In this document: in pieces, positions 1 through 11,174 of the stretch
Layout: every line of letters begins with the position of its first letter
Numbering within the stretch: position 1 is the stretch's first letter
Assembly: GCA_947044405.1 (NCBI GenBank)
Contig: CAMRHE010000321.1
Span: forward strand, 434,001 to 498,000
DNA length: 64,000 bases
From: Leptodactylus fallax
Lineage: Eukaryota > Chordata > Amphibia > Anura > Leptodactylidae
Direction of reading: 5' to 3'
Notes under the pieces: generated by a model
Told to the model about the DNA's origin: nothing
Database searches by the model: none
What the model saw: the letters and a program-made list of their open reading frames with translations, nothing else
Translations under genes and position numbers: made by a program

Positions 1-266
1 CTGAGTAATCCCATCCACACATTGCAGAAAAAAAATCTGCAGTAGAAAAGTCATGTTGTCAAAAACGTGGGCATTTTTGAAAATCACAGCATGTCAATTA
101 TACCTGCGGAAACGCTGGCATTTTCCGTATTGCTATAATAGGGGCAGAAAGTTCACATAGGAAAACTGCACTTTCTGTAAAAAACGCTGCGGAAAAAAAT
201 TGATGCGTTTCCGATGCTCAATTTTCTGCAGCCTTTGTTTGCTACGTTTCGCTTTGTGGGGCCTTA
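1..266. repeat. A-type short inverted-repeat element (MITE), left end outside the window
   Basis: This is the 3' part of a family seen about ten times here (4229, 14110, 29008, 29279, 30572, 38646, 43991, 51203/54341, 61463). Diagnostic pieces are CCATCCACACATTGCAG, GGAAACGCTGGCATTTTCC and the end GTGGGGCCTTA. Full copies end in inverted repeats GGCTAAGGCCCCA / TGGGGCCTTAGCC. This copy stops at GGGGCCTTA, exactly where the (TAA)n tail of the next LINE begins. It is non-coding. Confidence 0.75.
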
Positions 267-1079
267 TAATAATAATAATAATAATAATAATAGTCCTTTA
301 ATAGTCCCACAATGGGGAAATTCAGTGTGTTACAGCAGCGAAGATAAGATAAGATAAGCAGATACAAATACAACATGTACAGGAATGTTCCAAGGTGAGA
401 GGCATTACATTAATAGCAGACAGACAGATAGGACGTAGCAGGGGGGGGGGGGGGGGGATTTAACAGGCAGAGAGATATTTCAGTTCTCTGTATGTAATGA
501 TCTCCGCTTAGGTCGGTGTTGGTTGTACAGCCTAACCGCGGTGGGGAGGAAAGACTTCCGATAGCGCTCCTTCTCACACCTAGGGTGGAGCAGTCGGTCA
601 CTGACAGTACTGCCCAGCGCAATCACAGTCTCATGCATGGGATGGGAGTTATTCTCCCGCATGGAGCTCACCACGGACAGTATCCTTCTGTCACCCACCG
701 CCTGCACTGGGTCCAGTGGGCTCCCCAGGACAGAGCTGGCCCTTCTAATCAGCTTGTCAAGTTTATTTCTGTCCCTGGTTGATATACTGCTCCCCCAGCA
801 GGCCACTCCAAAGAAGATGGCTGATGCCACTACCGAGTTGAAGAAAGTCCTAAGAAGTGCCCCCCGGATTCCAAAGGCTCTCAGCTTCCTAAGCAGGTAG
901 AGCCTGCTGTGGCCCTTCCTGTACAGGGCCTCCATATGATCTGCCCAGTCCAGCTTATTATTAAGGAGCAAACCCAGGTACTTATAGGTGTTCACAATCT
1001 CGATGTCCGTCCCCAGGATGTCCACTGGTTTTGGAGGGCATCTGCCTTTACGGAAGTCCACCACCACCTTAGCCACAAG
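266..1079 (-). mobile_element. 5'-truncated non-LTR retrotransposon (CR1/L2/Rex1-like LINE), 3' end
   Basis: Read on the minus strand, this holds the end of a reverse-transcriptase ORF, a short 3' UTR with a G/C homopolymer tract (about 440-458 on the plus strand), short GATAA repeats near 342-358, and a terminal (TTA)n tail (266-292). A simple-repeat tail and severe 5' truncation are typical of target-primed LINE insertion. Upstream of the coding part the sequence switches abruptly to a MITE at 1080. The insertion sits between an A-type and a B-type MITE, an arrangement also found without a LINE at 29279-29902. Confidence 0.8.
480..1079 (-). pseudogene. LINE reverse transcriptase, C-terminal part
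   Basis: The open frame of about 200 codons matches the C-terminal end of CR1/L2/Rex1-type ORF2 proteins, after the catalytic palm. Visible landmarks in order are VVDFRKGRCPPKP, NTYKYLGLLLNNKLDW, LYLLRKLRAFG, VVASAIFFGVACWGSS, KLDKLIRRASSVLG, SHPMHETV and RSFLPTAVRLYNQ. The polymerase catalytic motifs (YADD) are upstream and absent, so this cannot be active. No stop interrupts the remaining frame, suggesting a fairly young insertion. Family placement comes from remembered motif style, not a search. The open frame continues into the neighbouring MITE, but those residues are not LINE-derived. Confidence 0.8.
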
Positions 1080-1302
1080 GCTGTGGCCCCAAATTGAAGA
1101 AATGCAGCTTTGCTGTTGCAGATTTACTGTGCTATTTTGAGCCAACGCCAGGAGTGCATTGAGCAGAAGGAAGAAGTATAAGAAGCTTCGTATATATTTC
1201 CTATTCCTTTTGTAGCCATTCTTGGCTTTGGCTCAAAAAAATGCAGCAATTTCTGCAACAAAAAAGCTGTGTTTCTGCAAAGTGGGGCATCAGCCTAAAT
1301 GC
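1080..1302. repeat. B-type short inverted-repeat element
   Basis: It starts AAGGCTGTGGCCCC and ends GGGGCATCAGCCTAAA, giving the same terminal inverted repeat as the A-type family. The inside differs: GCAGATTTACTGTGC, a block around GAAGTATAAGAAGC and TTGGCTCAAAAAAATGC. Other B copies are at 14550 and 29656. Length is about 225 bp and it is non-coding. Confidence 0.7.
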
Positions 1303-3360
1303 TGCATTTAGAAACAAGCTAAGTGGCTGCCACACCATGTCTAAAAGTTTCCACTATTGAGCTACTTTTCTATAGACAATGCATTGAAATACTTACTGTA
1401 AGAGTCATCATTTTATATAGTGTCATAGTTAGATTTGCTTGACCATATAAGGAAAAACTGAAATTTGTAATAATTCTGTAACTGATAAAATGGAGTCCAG
1501 CCATTATCATTCTTTGTGAATATTGCATGAGACTATGGTCCCCACACGGTCAGCTGCAGCTTCAAAGCATCCCATTGACCTAGATTCAGCAGCAGATTAG
1601 TTTCTGCTCTTTCCTGTGCTGCCATCCTTACATTGGGAACCTGATTTTATCCAATCTGAACTTGCACACTGTTCTAACCCACATGACTGACTGGGGGTGA
1701 AACAGAAAAGCACACATATGACTTACAAATATTACCAGATTAAAACTGTTCTGCTACTGTCTCTGTATTTCTTACATAATAATTTGTGACTACAGGGAAA
1801 ATGTTAAGCATTTCTCCTGTTTTCACTTCAGCTCCTATCTACCAGTCAATGATTTTCCCTTGGGAACATTTAAGCTAAAACAATGTGTTTATGCTTTTGA
1901 TGTAGCAAATAGGATATGGCAATATTTGTAAGGGTAAGCCTTGAAAGTATATGGGCTGAGAACTTTAAACAACAATGATCTTTGACTGTATAGCTCTAGA
2001 TATATCAATGTGTTGAAACAAAATAACTGAAATGATAACTTAGAGTTTTAGAAATTACACTTATGTTTTCGTTCAGATTCAGGACACTTTTCCTATGCAC
2101 AATGTAGTTTATCCAGCAATTTTAATGTGTTACATTTATTTTTACATAAATCAGTAATCCATGTGAATTTATGAAACTTTATTAAATACCTTATTAGGGG
2201 GAAATTACACCTTTGCCAATTTTCAGCAGCTTGTAGTTCCCTTTCTCTGCCAGTAGGTTCATTGTAAATATTCACAAACCACCTAAAAACCTTTGCTCCA
2301 GACTTACTAGATAGGCAGTCTGAAAATGCACTAGATTTATCACAGTAGCTGATGCTGGATAATAGAAATGTATAATATCTTTAGATGGTCTGGTATAAGT
2401 TTATACCAACTTTTAGTTGTCTTGCTTTGAGACACAATTTTGGTGCATTTTTGGCATATCATGGGCATTTAAGCCTGCCCATTTTTCTGAGAATCCGCAC
2501 CCACATGTCTAACAAGTAAAAATTTTTTAGCCCAAACTAAAAGCACCAAAGATGCTCCATGGTTCCACTAGTGTCTAATCGTAATCACAATAGTAAATCT
2601 TGGCCTCTGTGTAGAGTAATAAAGCAATAAGTATGCAGTAAGAGGGAAATTCAGCTGCAGTTTCATTATCATTGTCTGCAACTGTATGTTGTGGGATGGG
2701 AAGATCTCAAGTGGAGAGACATCTGCCTGTCTTAGATGTCTCTCCAGATTTGTCAAACAGTATTAGAAATTTTTGATAAAACTGCTGAAGTTAAAAACTA
2801 TCTAGTTTAAAGTTTGCACTGTCTAAAGCTGTCCCATAATGTGAATTTTTGTGCCCTAGTATTAAACCTGTAACAGGCCTGTCAAAGTTAGTTTCATATT
2901 TTACTTTTTGTTATGTGTCTGAAGTTTCTTAAATTAGAAAATCAAGATAAGAATTCCAGAAAAAATAAATTTGCCTTCTGGTATGCAGACATACTATCAT
3001 GTGATTAAGACCAATGTTGCAAATCATCCCATACCTGTATCTGTGTGCAGTTACCTGATCAATAATTTGTAGAGGAGCAGAAAAATCAGAGCTCACAACT
3101 ATCTGATGAATGATCGCTTGCATGTCTAGGAAACAAGAGTAGAATGTCTGTTATCCTTAAAGGTTCCAGTATCATCTCATGGAATCCTTTAAAGTGGCAT
3201 GAGGCCTAAACATAGCTATAGTTTCCAAGATTCATGCAACAAGATTCATTCCCACTGACATCTATGTGTATTCACAGTATATTCCATACACAGCTACTCA
3301 GAAGGGACTCGGCTTGACAGTCCTGACAAGGTTATCATTAAAAAGAGCAAGTGTTCAGGT

Positions 3361-3393
<33 letters not shown>

Positions 3394-3424
3394 ATAAAGC
3401 ACAGCTTGACGCAGCTTTGTGTAT
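1303..3424. other. No gene seen; unique AT-rich DNA
   Basis: I see no coding signature. There are short fragments (about 2330-2360, 2440-2520) resembling the GATTTATCACAG-type repeat also seen near 30740, and a 24-25 bp poly(A) at about 3364-3388. The open frames here are short and lack recognisable motifs. Confidence 0.6.
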
Positions 3425-3428
3425 TAAA

Positions 3429-4083
3429 GGGGTTTTCCAGGCAAAAATCTTTTTTTTTTTTAAAAAAAGGTCTGTTAGTTCTATTAATGGTTTAATAAGT
3501 GTACCCAAATACCTTTAGCAGTGTTTTGAGTAATTTCTGGGTTTCTCTGGGAGCTCCTGACATCTTCTGCATTTGTTTACATGGTATAGTTTCCTGCTGT
3601 CTTAGCTAATGCAATGCATCTTGGTAGTTGAAGACTGACTCACACTACCTCCCTCTCACTCCCCCTCCCTGTCTCCCAAGCTATCCTGCCCACTACTAGC
3701 CCTTCCCAACTAACTAACTCAGCCCACACTTCCAACCCATCATACTTACATGTCTTCCTCTCCAGACTTCCCTTCTGGGATGGCTCCTCCTTTTCTTTGA
3801 CTCTGCCGGCTTATGCAGTAGAGATGGCACCTCTCCTGGCGTTTGCACAGGCCAGAGGTGTCTCTGATGCCTAAGCAGTAGAGATGGAGTGTCGGAGGCA
3901 CCTCCGGGAAGCGTACACGCCGACAGAGTCAAAGAAAATGAGGAGCCTTCCCAGAAGGGAAGTCTGGAGAGGAAGGCACGTAAGTATGATGGGGTGGAGG
4001 GGGGATATTGGTGACGTTCCGTCACCGGATAATCAGAAAATGTGCCTGGGGCGGTTACATGACCACCACAGGAATATGGATAA
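3429..4083 (-). repeat. AGGGG-type TTAA element (copy 1, truncated)
   Basis: The left end is TTAA followed by AGGGGTTTTCCAGG. The body matches, in reverse orientation, the copies at 16497 and 17617: AATGCAATGCATC, CAAATGCAGAAG (reversed), CTAACTAACTCAGC, CATACTTACATGTC. It ends near GGTGACGTTCCGTCACC / AAAATGTGCCTGGGGC and lacks the second terminal repeat. It holds GTAAGTATGATGG donor-like motifs on the plus strand (GT at 3980) and on the minus strand (about 3745-3758). Non-coding. Confidence 0.65.
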
Positions 4084-4228
4084 CTATACAGTTTTACAGT
4101 TATAGTGCTAGTCATATTGTATGCTGCATATGTTCTATCCTGTATAAAGTTGCAATGGATATAATGTTTCAAAAACATTTATACAAAACCGTGTCTCAGG
4201 TGAATACAAGCAGATAAAAGCTTGTTTA

Positions 4229-4531
4229 ACCACGGCAAAAAGTGCTGCATTTTACATTACCTGCAAAGTGGATGGGATTCTGGCTAATCCTATCCACACA
4301 TTGCAAAAAAAATCTGCAGTGGAAATTCTGTGATTTCAAAGATGTGAGCGTTTTGCAAATGTAAAATTGCAGCATGTCAATTACACCTATGGAAATGCTG
4401 GCATTTTCCATATAGGTATAATAGAAGCAGACTTTCTGTGAAAAACCCTGTGAAAAAAAAAAATGTGTTGCCGCCATGGTATTTTGCGCAACGTTTTTTG
4501 GGTGCGGCTTGCTACATGGAACCTTAGCCTA
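4229..4531. repeat. A-type MITE
   Basis: Same family as 1-266. It runs from CACGGCAAAAAGTGCTGC to TACATGGAACCTTAGCC and carries the CCATCCACACATTGCA and GCATTTTCCATATAGG blocks. The left terminal repeat is shortened. Confidence 0.7.
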
Positions 4532-5338
4532 GAAGTGAGGCTACATTAAAAACAGATCCTCATAGCAAAATTAGAAGAATTATACATGTGACATATAGTT
4601 AACTGTAAAGAACATTATGTGGCCTAAACATTAGGCTCCGTGGCAGTGCTTATCTAATTATTTTGACTAATTTTCCAAAACTTGTGTTCACATAAATAAT
4701 TAGTAAGTCATAAGTGTGTAAGTAATTAGGAAAATAGTAACAAAGCCATGTGTGAATGAGCAGTGCACAAATATACCATGCAATATATTAACAATTGATT
4801 AATAGTAAATAATATATTCAGAGAATATATTCAGCCTATAGTGTCAAAAAGCAGCACAGCAAAATTCTAAAGCTGGTAGCATCTTAAAATATCTAAAAAA
4901 AAAAAAAAAAACTAGCTACTAAAGATAATTAAACAATGTCTTGTCACACAGTTATAATAAGCTTATGGCCGCCCTTAAAATGAAATCAGTGATCTGGAAA
5001 ATGCAGTCCAATCTATAGACTGCATGTTATAGGTTTGTGGAGAAAGGTTTTACTGAACCTATCATTTATCCAGTGAAGACATTGAGAAGTTAAGGAGGTG
5101 GCCCTATCAGTGGTTGATAACTCACCCTCTATGACTGTGCATATGGAAATAGCTAAAATGACTACCTCCTTGACTTCTCAACATAGAAATTACAGAGATT
5201 TCAATGGACAAATGATAAGTCATAGTAAACCTTTTCCCACAAAATTATATATCAATCTTTTTAGCGCCTAAAGCTCTATAGCGTACTGCCTGCAGATTGA
5301 AAAGCATTTTTCGTGTGACACGATCACTTTAATATATA
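4532..5338. other. No gene seen; AT-rich unique DNA
   Basis: It contains a poly(A) of about 18 bp near 4895-4912 and no convincing coding, RNA or terminal-repeat signal. It ends at the 5-bp CTTAT flank (5339-5343) of the gypsy element. Confidence 0.55.
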
Positions 5339-5343
5339 CTTAT

Positions 5344-5999
5344 TATAAGGGAGTTGAGCAATTCTCCAGTGCTGCAGCAAAAACCTGAGAGGAAGGGAAT
5401 ACAGAGACAGTGAGCCCTAAAGTTGACCCAAACCCTGTCCCTACCTACTTGTCTCACTGTCCTAATGACAGGAACAACTTGGAGCCGGTCCCTACTCTGA
5501 ATAAGTGACAACACAGAATGCAGACAGGATGCACAAACAACAAAGGGAGGTCATCTAGCCAAGGGGTCGGTAACAATCGAGCAATGCAGTACAGAATCAA
5601 AGTCCAAGAGAATAGTCAAAGTCAAAGCCAGTGGTCAGAAAATCAGAAGAGCAGGTAACAAGGAACAAGGAGTATAGCCAGTAAGCGAAATGCAATAGCA
5701 GGCACCAATGGGAAGGTGAGCAAACAATAAATAGGGAGAAAGAACCCGCCCCAGACTTGATAGGAGGACAGGCTGTCAATCACAAAGGCAGGACTAAAGT
5801 TAACTCTTAGTGGAGCAGGGGGAAAGCAAGGTGAAGGAGAAGGGCGTGGTGGAAAATCAAATAAGGAGTTGAGGGAATAGGACAGTGTTCAGACAATACA
5901 AGAAAAACCCAAGGAAAGAATTACAACCGGGCACGCCTCCTGCGCCGCAGCGTGCGCCTGGAGTACGGCGCCAAAGCCTGGACAGGCAAGGACGTTACA
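5344..5999 (-). repeat. 3' LTR of the gypsy element
   Basis: About 656 bp. On the minus strand it begins TGTAACGTCC directly after a polypurine tract (AAAAGGGGGGG, plus-strand complement 6002-6014). Its first about 137 bp recur at 8645-8781 with few differences. The outer end is placed by the CTTAT duplication. That end reads CCCTTATA rather than the usual CA, so it may be a few bases off. Confidence 0.75.
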
Positions 6000-6014
6000 G
6001 TACCCCCCCTTTTA

Positions 6015-6410
6015 TGAGGGGCCTCTGGACCCTCGCCAGATGGACCAGGTTTCAAAGGGTTCTGGCAATGAAAGAGACTAATTAAACGTGGCGCATGTAG
6101 GTCCCTACCAGAAACCCACGTTTGCTCTTCCGGGCCATAACCCTTCCAGTGCACGAGGTACTGAACAGCATTCTGCACCCGACGGGAATCCAGAATTTTA
6201 CTTCATGAATCTACTTCATATTCTAGTTCCCCTTGGACCACAGGTGGACTGGAAGAAGTAAGGACAGGGGAGATATACTTCTTCAAAAGCGACTTGTGGA
6301 AGACGTTGTGGATACGAAAAGAACTTGGAAGTTGTAATTTAAAAGATACTGAGTTTATGAGTTCAGAAATGACATAGGACCCAATGTAACGTGGTGCAAA
6401 TTTTAAGACG
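6015..6410 (-). pseudogene. Gypsy integrase C-terminus with chromodomain
   Basis: After a frameshift near 6410, the minus strand continues in another frame with KFAPRYIGSYVISEL and FRIHNVFHKSLLKKY, the usual gypsy integrase C-terminal stretch. An in-frame stop follows near 6220, then the chromodomain signature QYLVHWKGYGPEEQTWV and DLHAPRLISLFH. Chromodomains at this position mark chromovirus-type Ty3/gypsy elements and are thought to steer integration to particular chromatin. The reading frame ends just before the polypurine tract and 3' LTR, as expected for the end of pol. Confidence 0.82.
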
Positions 6411-7330
6411 CAGATTCCTAGTGGACAGCCAGACTCGATCTCCCACCCTGTATTCAGGACCAGGTAAGCGTCTTTTATTTGCCTGCCGTTTTTGATATTC
6501 TTGGGCTTTAACCAGGCTCAGACGAGCCTGGGCCCAGACTGTGCACAGTCGCTGATAAGTATGTTCGGCGGTGGGATTAACAGACTCGGTGCTACAGAGA
6601 GAGGAGTACCTGGGGTTAAAACCATAGTTGCAATAAAACGGAGACATTTTAGTGGTGACGTTAACCCTGTTGTTTATTGCAAACTCTGCTAGAGGAAGAA
6701 AGGTTCTCCATTTTTCTTGAGCATCAGACACAAAACACCTTAAGTACTGTTCCAAAGTTTGGTTGAATCTCTCTGTCTGGCCATTGGTCTCAGGATGGAA
6801 TGCGGAAGAGAAAGACAGAGAGACCCCCAGACGACCACAAAATTCCTTCCAGAATCTAGAGACAAATTGTACACCCCGATCAGATACAATATTTTCCGGT
6901 ACACCATGCAAGCGGAGTATGTGATTATTAAAGAACGAGGCTAGACGTGGAGCACTAGGAATTTTCTTTAGGGGTACAAAATGACACATTTTGGAGAATC
7001 TATCCACAACAACCCAAATCACAGTCTTCCCTTGGAAACAAGGCAAATCAGTAATGAAGTCCATTGACAAATGGGACCATGATCTCTTAGGTATAGAAAG
7101 GGGATGAAGAAGGCCCTTGGGTAATCTCCTAGGAGTCTTCATCTTAGCACATGTCTCACAGGCAGCAACAAATTCACATACGTCTCGAGACCAGGACGGC
7201 CACCAGTAAGAGCGGGAGAGAAGGTATTTAGTCCCAGCGAAGCCGGGATGTCCCGTTAAGGTAGAACAATGAATTTCCTCCAAAACACGAAGACGAAGAT
7301 TTGGAGGTACAAATAGTTTCCCAGTGGGAG
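6411..7330 (-). pseudogene. Gypsy integrase
   Basis: A frame of about 300 codons holds an HHCC zinc-binding region (HCSTLTGHPG then AACETCAK) and the catalytic core: MDFITDLP (D), IVSDRGVQF (D) and GQTERFNQ (E). The last two acidic residues are 35 residues apart, the canonical D,D-35-E spacing. This enzyme inserts the cDNA copy into the host chromosome. The core is intact in sequence, but the frame is cut off from reverse transcriptase upstream and from the chromodomain downstream (near 6410), so no full polyprotein can be made. Confidence 0.88.
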
Positions 7331-7344
7331 TATTACTGGGAGCA

Positions 7345-8640
7345 AGATCTTATGATCGGTGAATACTGTGATCTGGTGTTTGACCCCCTCGAGGAAATGT
7401 CTCCACTCCTCGAATGCCCATTTAATGGCTAGGAGTTCTCGATTACCAATGTCATAGTTGCGCTGCATAGGAGAGAATTTCCTCGAGAAGAAGGCTACAG
7501 GTTGCAAACACGTAAAATTTTCAGAGCCCTGAGACAACACGGCACCAACCCCCACTTCAGAGGCATCAACCTCAATAATAAATGGACGATCATAGTTTGG
7601 TGGTACTAATACAGGAGCCTCAACAAAACATTTCTTGAGATGTACAAAAGCCTCTTCCGCTTCCGGAGTCCATTTGATCACATCGGCACCTTTCTTTGTG
7701 AGATCCGTCAATGGCTTCACTATAGAAGAGAAGTTCTTAATAAATTTTCGATAATAGTTGGAGAACCCCAAGAAATGTTGCAGGGCTTTAAGGTTGGAGG
7801 GGCGTTCCCAGTTTTTAATAGCCTTGACTTTTAGTGGATCCATACAAAAAGAATTGGGAGTAATAACGTAACCGAGGAAGGTGACCCTTTGGACTCTGAA
7901 CAGGCATTTGGACAGTTTGGCAAAGAGAGAGTTTAGACGCAACAGTAGCAAAACACTCCTAACATGCTCAATATGTGTGGCCCAATCAGGAGAGAACACT
8001 AGAATATCATCCAGGTAGACAACCACATAACGACCGAGCAAGTCTCTAAAGATATCGTTAACAAAGTGTTGAAATACTGCAGGTGCATTACATAACCCGA
8101 AAGGCATTACCAAATATTCAAAGTGACCTTCCGGGGTGTTGAACGCAGTTTTCCATTCGTCTCCTTCTCTAATCCGGATCAGATTGTATGCCCCACGGAG
8201 GTCAATTTTAGAAAACCAGCGGGCACCCATAATCTGATTGAAAAGGTCAGGGATCAGGGGAAGAGGGTACTGATTTTTAACCGTAATTTTATTTAATTCT
8301 CGGTAGTCAATGCATGGTCGCAGTCCGCCATCTTTCTTTTTAGCAAAAAAGAACCCAGCTCCCATGGGAGACTGAGACGGACGGATGTGACCCTTAAGAA
8401 GACTATCCTGAGTGTAATACCGCATAGCCTCACGTTCTGGAGCAGAAAGATTGAAGATCCTTCCCTTAGGGTATTTGAAGTCGGGAAGGAGTTCAATCGC
8501 ACAATCGTAAGGTCTATGCGGCGGTAAAACTTCAGCAGCTTTAGGATCAAAAACATCATGAAAATCAGACAGAAATTCAGGAAGACGCGTCTCCTCACTG
8601 AGACAATCGGAGGCATGCAAAGCAATACAATGGGAGGAAC
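7345..8640 (-). pseudogene. Gypsy reverse transcriptase and partial RNase H
   Basis: This frame of about 430 codons has the whole RT palm: SKIDLRGAYNLIRI (first catalytic Asp), MPFGLCNAPAVFQ and VVVYLDDILVFS (YLDD box), then FLGFSNYYRKFI at the connection. RNase H follows with IIEVDASEVGVGA (D), NRELLAIKWA (E) and VFTDHK (D). The frame breaks right after TDHK; the rest of RNase H is deleted and integrase resumes in another frame about 15-25 bp on. The first 25 or so codons of the larger open frame (8641-8716) read backwards into LTR sequence and are not pol. Confidence 0.9.
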
Positions 8641-8644
8641 AATT

Positions 8645-8781
8645 AAGGAGGTGAGGGAATAGGACAGTGTTCAGACAATACAAGAAAAACCCAAGGAAAG
8701 AATTATAACCGGGCACGCCTCCTGCGCCGCAGCGTGCGCCCGGAGGACGGCGCCAAAGCCCGGACAGGCAAGGACGTTACA
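8645..8781 (-). repeat. Partial 5' LTR of the gypsy element
   Basis: It matches 5863-5999 nearly base for base, from AAGGAG to GACGTTACA. Only the first about 137 bp of the LTR remain; the junction with pol lies at 8641-8645. The outer end is followed by the CTTAT target duplication. Confidence 0.85.
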
Positions 8782-8934
8782 CTTATGGTCTCTTTTAGAT
8801 TAGCTAGGAGAATAGGATGGAATGAAACTGTCCTTAAAGCAGGTAAGGAAGGTATTGTCTCTAGCTGCTGATGTGATCCTGTGCTGAGGCATCACGAGAT
8901 TGATAGCAGAGAATAGAGAAAGTGACATATAGAG

Positions 8935-10046
8935 TCATGGCCGTAAGTGTTGGCACCCCTGAAATTTTTCCAGAAAAGTATTGCAATTATAAATGTTTTG
9001 CTATACACATGTTTATTTCCTTTGTGTGTATTGGAACAACACAAAAAACTGAGAAAAAAAGGCAAATTGGACATAATTTCCAACAAAAATCCAAAAATGG
9101 GCTGGACAAGAATTGTTGGCAACTTTTCAAAATTGTGAGTAAAAAACTTTGTTTCAAGCATGTGATGCTCGTTCAAACTCACATGTGGCAAGTAACAGGT
9201 GTGGGCAATATAAAATCACACCTGAAACCAGATAAAAAGGAAAGAAGTTGACTCAATCTTTGCATTGTGTGTCTTTATGTGCCACACTAAGCATGGAGAA
9301 CAGAAAGAAAAGAAGAGTATTGTCTGAGGACTTGAGAACAAAAATTGTGGAAAAATATCAACAATCTCAAGAGTACAAGTCCATCTCCAGAGATCTTAAT
9401 GCTCTTTTGTCCACCATGTGCAACATAATCAAGAAGTTTACAACCCACTCCACTGTAGCTAATCTCCCTGAATGTGGATGGAAGAGAAAAATTGATGAAA
9501 GGTTTGCAATACAGGATAGTCTGGATGGTGGATAAGCAGCCCCAATTAAGGTCCAAAGAAATTCAGGCTGTCCTGCAGGCTCAGGGTGCATCAGTGTCAG
9601 CGCAAACTATCTGTCGATATTAGAATGAAATGAAACACTATGGCAAGAGACCCAGGAAGACTGCAATTTGCCAAAATGTACGGAAGTCAAAATCCTTCTG
9701 GGAAAATGTCTTGTGGACAGATGAGGCCAAGACTTTTTGGTAAAGTACATCATTCTACTGTTTACCAAAAATGGAATGAGGCCTACAAAGATGAAGATGT
9801 TTTGGGGTTGTTTTGCTGCCTCTGGCACTGGGTGCCTTGACTGTGTGCAAGGCATCATGAAATCTGAAGATTACCAAAGGATTTTGGGTCGCAATGTAGG
9901 GCCCAGTGTCTGTTTTTTGTGTTGTTCAAATACACACAAGGGAAATAAACATGTGTATAACAAAGCATGTGTAATTGCAATAATTTTCTGGGAGAAATAC
10001 CTCATCTTCTGGAAAAATTTCAGTTGTGCCAACACTTACGGTCATG
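8935..10046 (+). mobile_element. Decayed Tc1-like transposon, internally deleted
   Basis: The ends form inverted repeats of roughly 130 bp: TCATGGCCGTAAGTGTTGGC on the left and, reversed, TCATGACCGTAAGTGTTGGC on the right. Both share ACACATGTTTATTTCC and the ACAACACAAAAAAC block. The element is about 1.1 kb, against about 1.6 kb for an intact Tc1, because the C-terminal part of the transposase is missing. A TATA lies beside the left end; the right flank no longer shows a clean TA. Confidence 0.85.
9293..9912 (+). pseudogene. Tc1-like transposase remnant
   Basis: The ATG at 9293 starts a paired-like helix-turn-helix region: KKRRVLSEDLRTKIVEKYQQ, SISRDLNALLSTMCNIIKKF, TVANLPECGWKRKIDER. A stop follows and homology continues in other frames: QTICRY, NEMKHYGKRPRKTAI, SFWENVLWTDEAK (first catalytic Asp), then WGCFAASGTGCLDCVQG and MKSEDYQRILG. 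The second Asp and the Glu are absent; the sequence jumps to the right inverted repeat at about 9913. It is non-functional. Confidence 0.85.
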
Positions 10047-11170
10047 AATGAAAGTCTTAAGATGGAGCCTGATCATAAACAGACAGAATGATGAACTGCA
10101 TACCTTGTAGACAGGCAGAGGACAAAATTGTAGTTGGCAGGTACCTGCCACTGCGGTGGCTGGTATCTGTAAGGTGACTGGCTGGAGTATGGGTCCTGTA
10201 TTTGGGAGTTGTTGCAGACCCAAGCCTATACTCCAGTCCTGGTCTTTCTGGGGGACCCAGGTGTTCAGCAATAAAGAGCTTAGGTTGCCCAAAGGAAGTG
10301 GGTGTGGCTGTCTCTGACACCACAAGTTGTTAAGCTGCTAAACACACTTCCCTGTGTGTGGAGGAGAAGACCTAAGATAACCAACTATATTGGTGAGGAA
10401 GCTCTTTTGAATTGTTTTGTATCCTTAACTAAGGACAATTTATGTTACCTGGTTTTGTACCTTTATGCTGAAGCAAGTTGTTTGAGTTGGACTGTATGAC
10501 CTGTTGCCAATAAAACTGCAAGTGTGAATTGGTACCGTCTGCCTGACTTACATGGTAAGCAGCCTACCCTGATGGTCCCGTGTTTACGACCTATAAGAGC
10601 AATATACTGTGCATAAAATAATTGCAAAGTTTATAAGACAGGCAATCGGGTGACGGGTGCATGGATGGAAGAAAAAGTATTTTTGCTGTAGTGCAGCTTT
10701 AAAGTTATAACCAAGCCAACAATACTTGGTCATTGGTTTGTGAGCCTCACATTACATTATTTTAGATCATTAAATGGAAATGATTTTGGTAGCCCACCAT
10801 CAGTAGGTACAGCATATGTGCATGTACATTTTTAACTGTCTGCATCCTAAACTAACTGTACACACAAGTGCAATCTAATAACTTGTGAATCACTATGAAC
10901 ACTATGAACTATGAACACTATGGTAGGAATTTATTAAGTCCTGCACATCAGAATTCTGGTGTCAAAAAAGTCACAAAATAGGATTTCATTACTTTTTGGG
11001 CATTATGTCACATTTCTTTTGAAATGTAGGCATGGTAAGCCTTTTGAGCTGCTGTATACCAGAGTTATTAAATGCCCCTTTTTGAAAATTAACATAACTT
11101 GTTGCAATCTCATTCCAGTAAGGGGATGTCATAGGGAGTGAAGTAATATCTCAGAACAGAAATGTTAGAC
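10047..11170. other. No gene seen; possible solo-LTR-like stretch, then unique DNA
   Basis: 10047-10560 has an LTR-like feel (GCCAATAAAACTGC poly(A)-signal context near 10507, followed by a CTGCCTGACTT stretch), but I find no second copy or terminal TG/CA pair here, so this is only a possibility. 10561-11170 is AT-rich unique sequence with nothing I can support. Confidence 0.3.
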
Positions 11171-11174
11171 TTAA

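Larger units (their letters stand above)
5344..8781 (-). mobile_element. Ty3/gypsy chromodomain LTR retrotransposon, internally deleted
   Basis: Read on the minus strand the order is: first about 137 bp of a 5' LTR (8781-8645), reverse transcriptase/RNase H, integrase, chromodomain, polypurine tract, 3' LTR (5999-5344). The 5' LTR start TGTAACGTCCTTGCC is repeated at the 3' LTR start. Flanks are CTTAT at 5339-5343 and CTTAT at 8782-8786, a 5-bp duplication as expected of this class. The rest of the 5' LTR, primer-binding site, gag and protease are missing: LTR sequence abuts pol at about 8641-8645. At least three coding breaks (near 7340, 6410 and a stop near 6220) make it inactive. Confidence 0.88.

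Noticed and set aside
3714..4178. 154-codon frame on the minus strand
   Set aside because: It lies within an AGGGG-type element and is not preserved in the other copies at 16497 and 17617.
10047..10560. Solo LTR
   Set aside because: An AATAAA-like signal is present, but no terminal TG/CA pair, target duplication or second copy could be found by eye.
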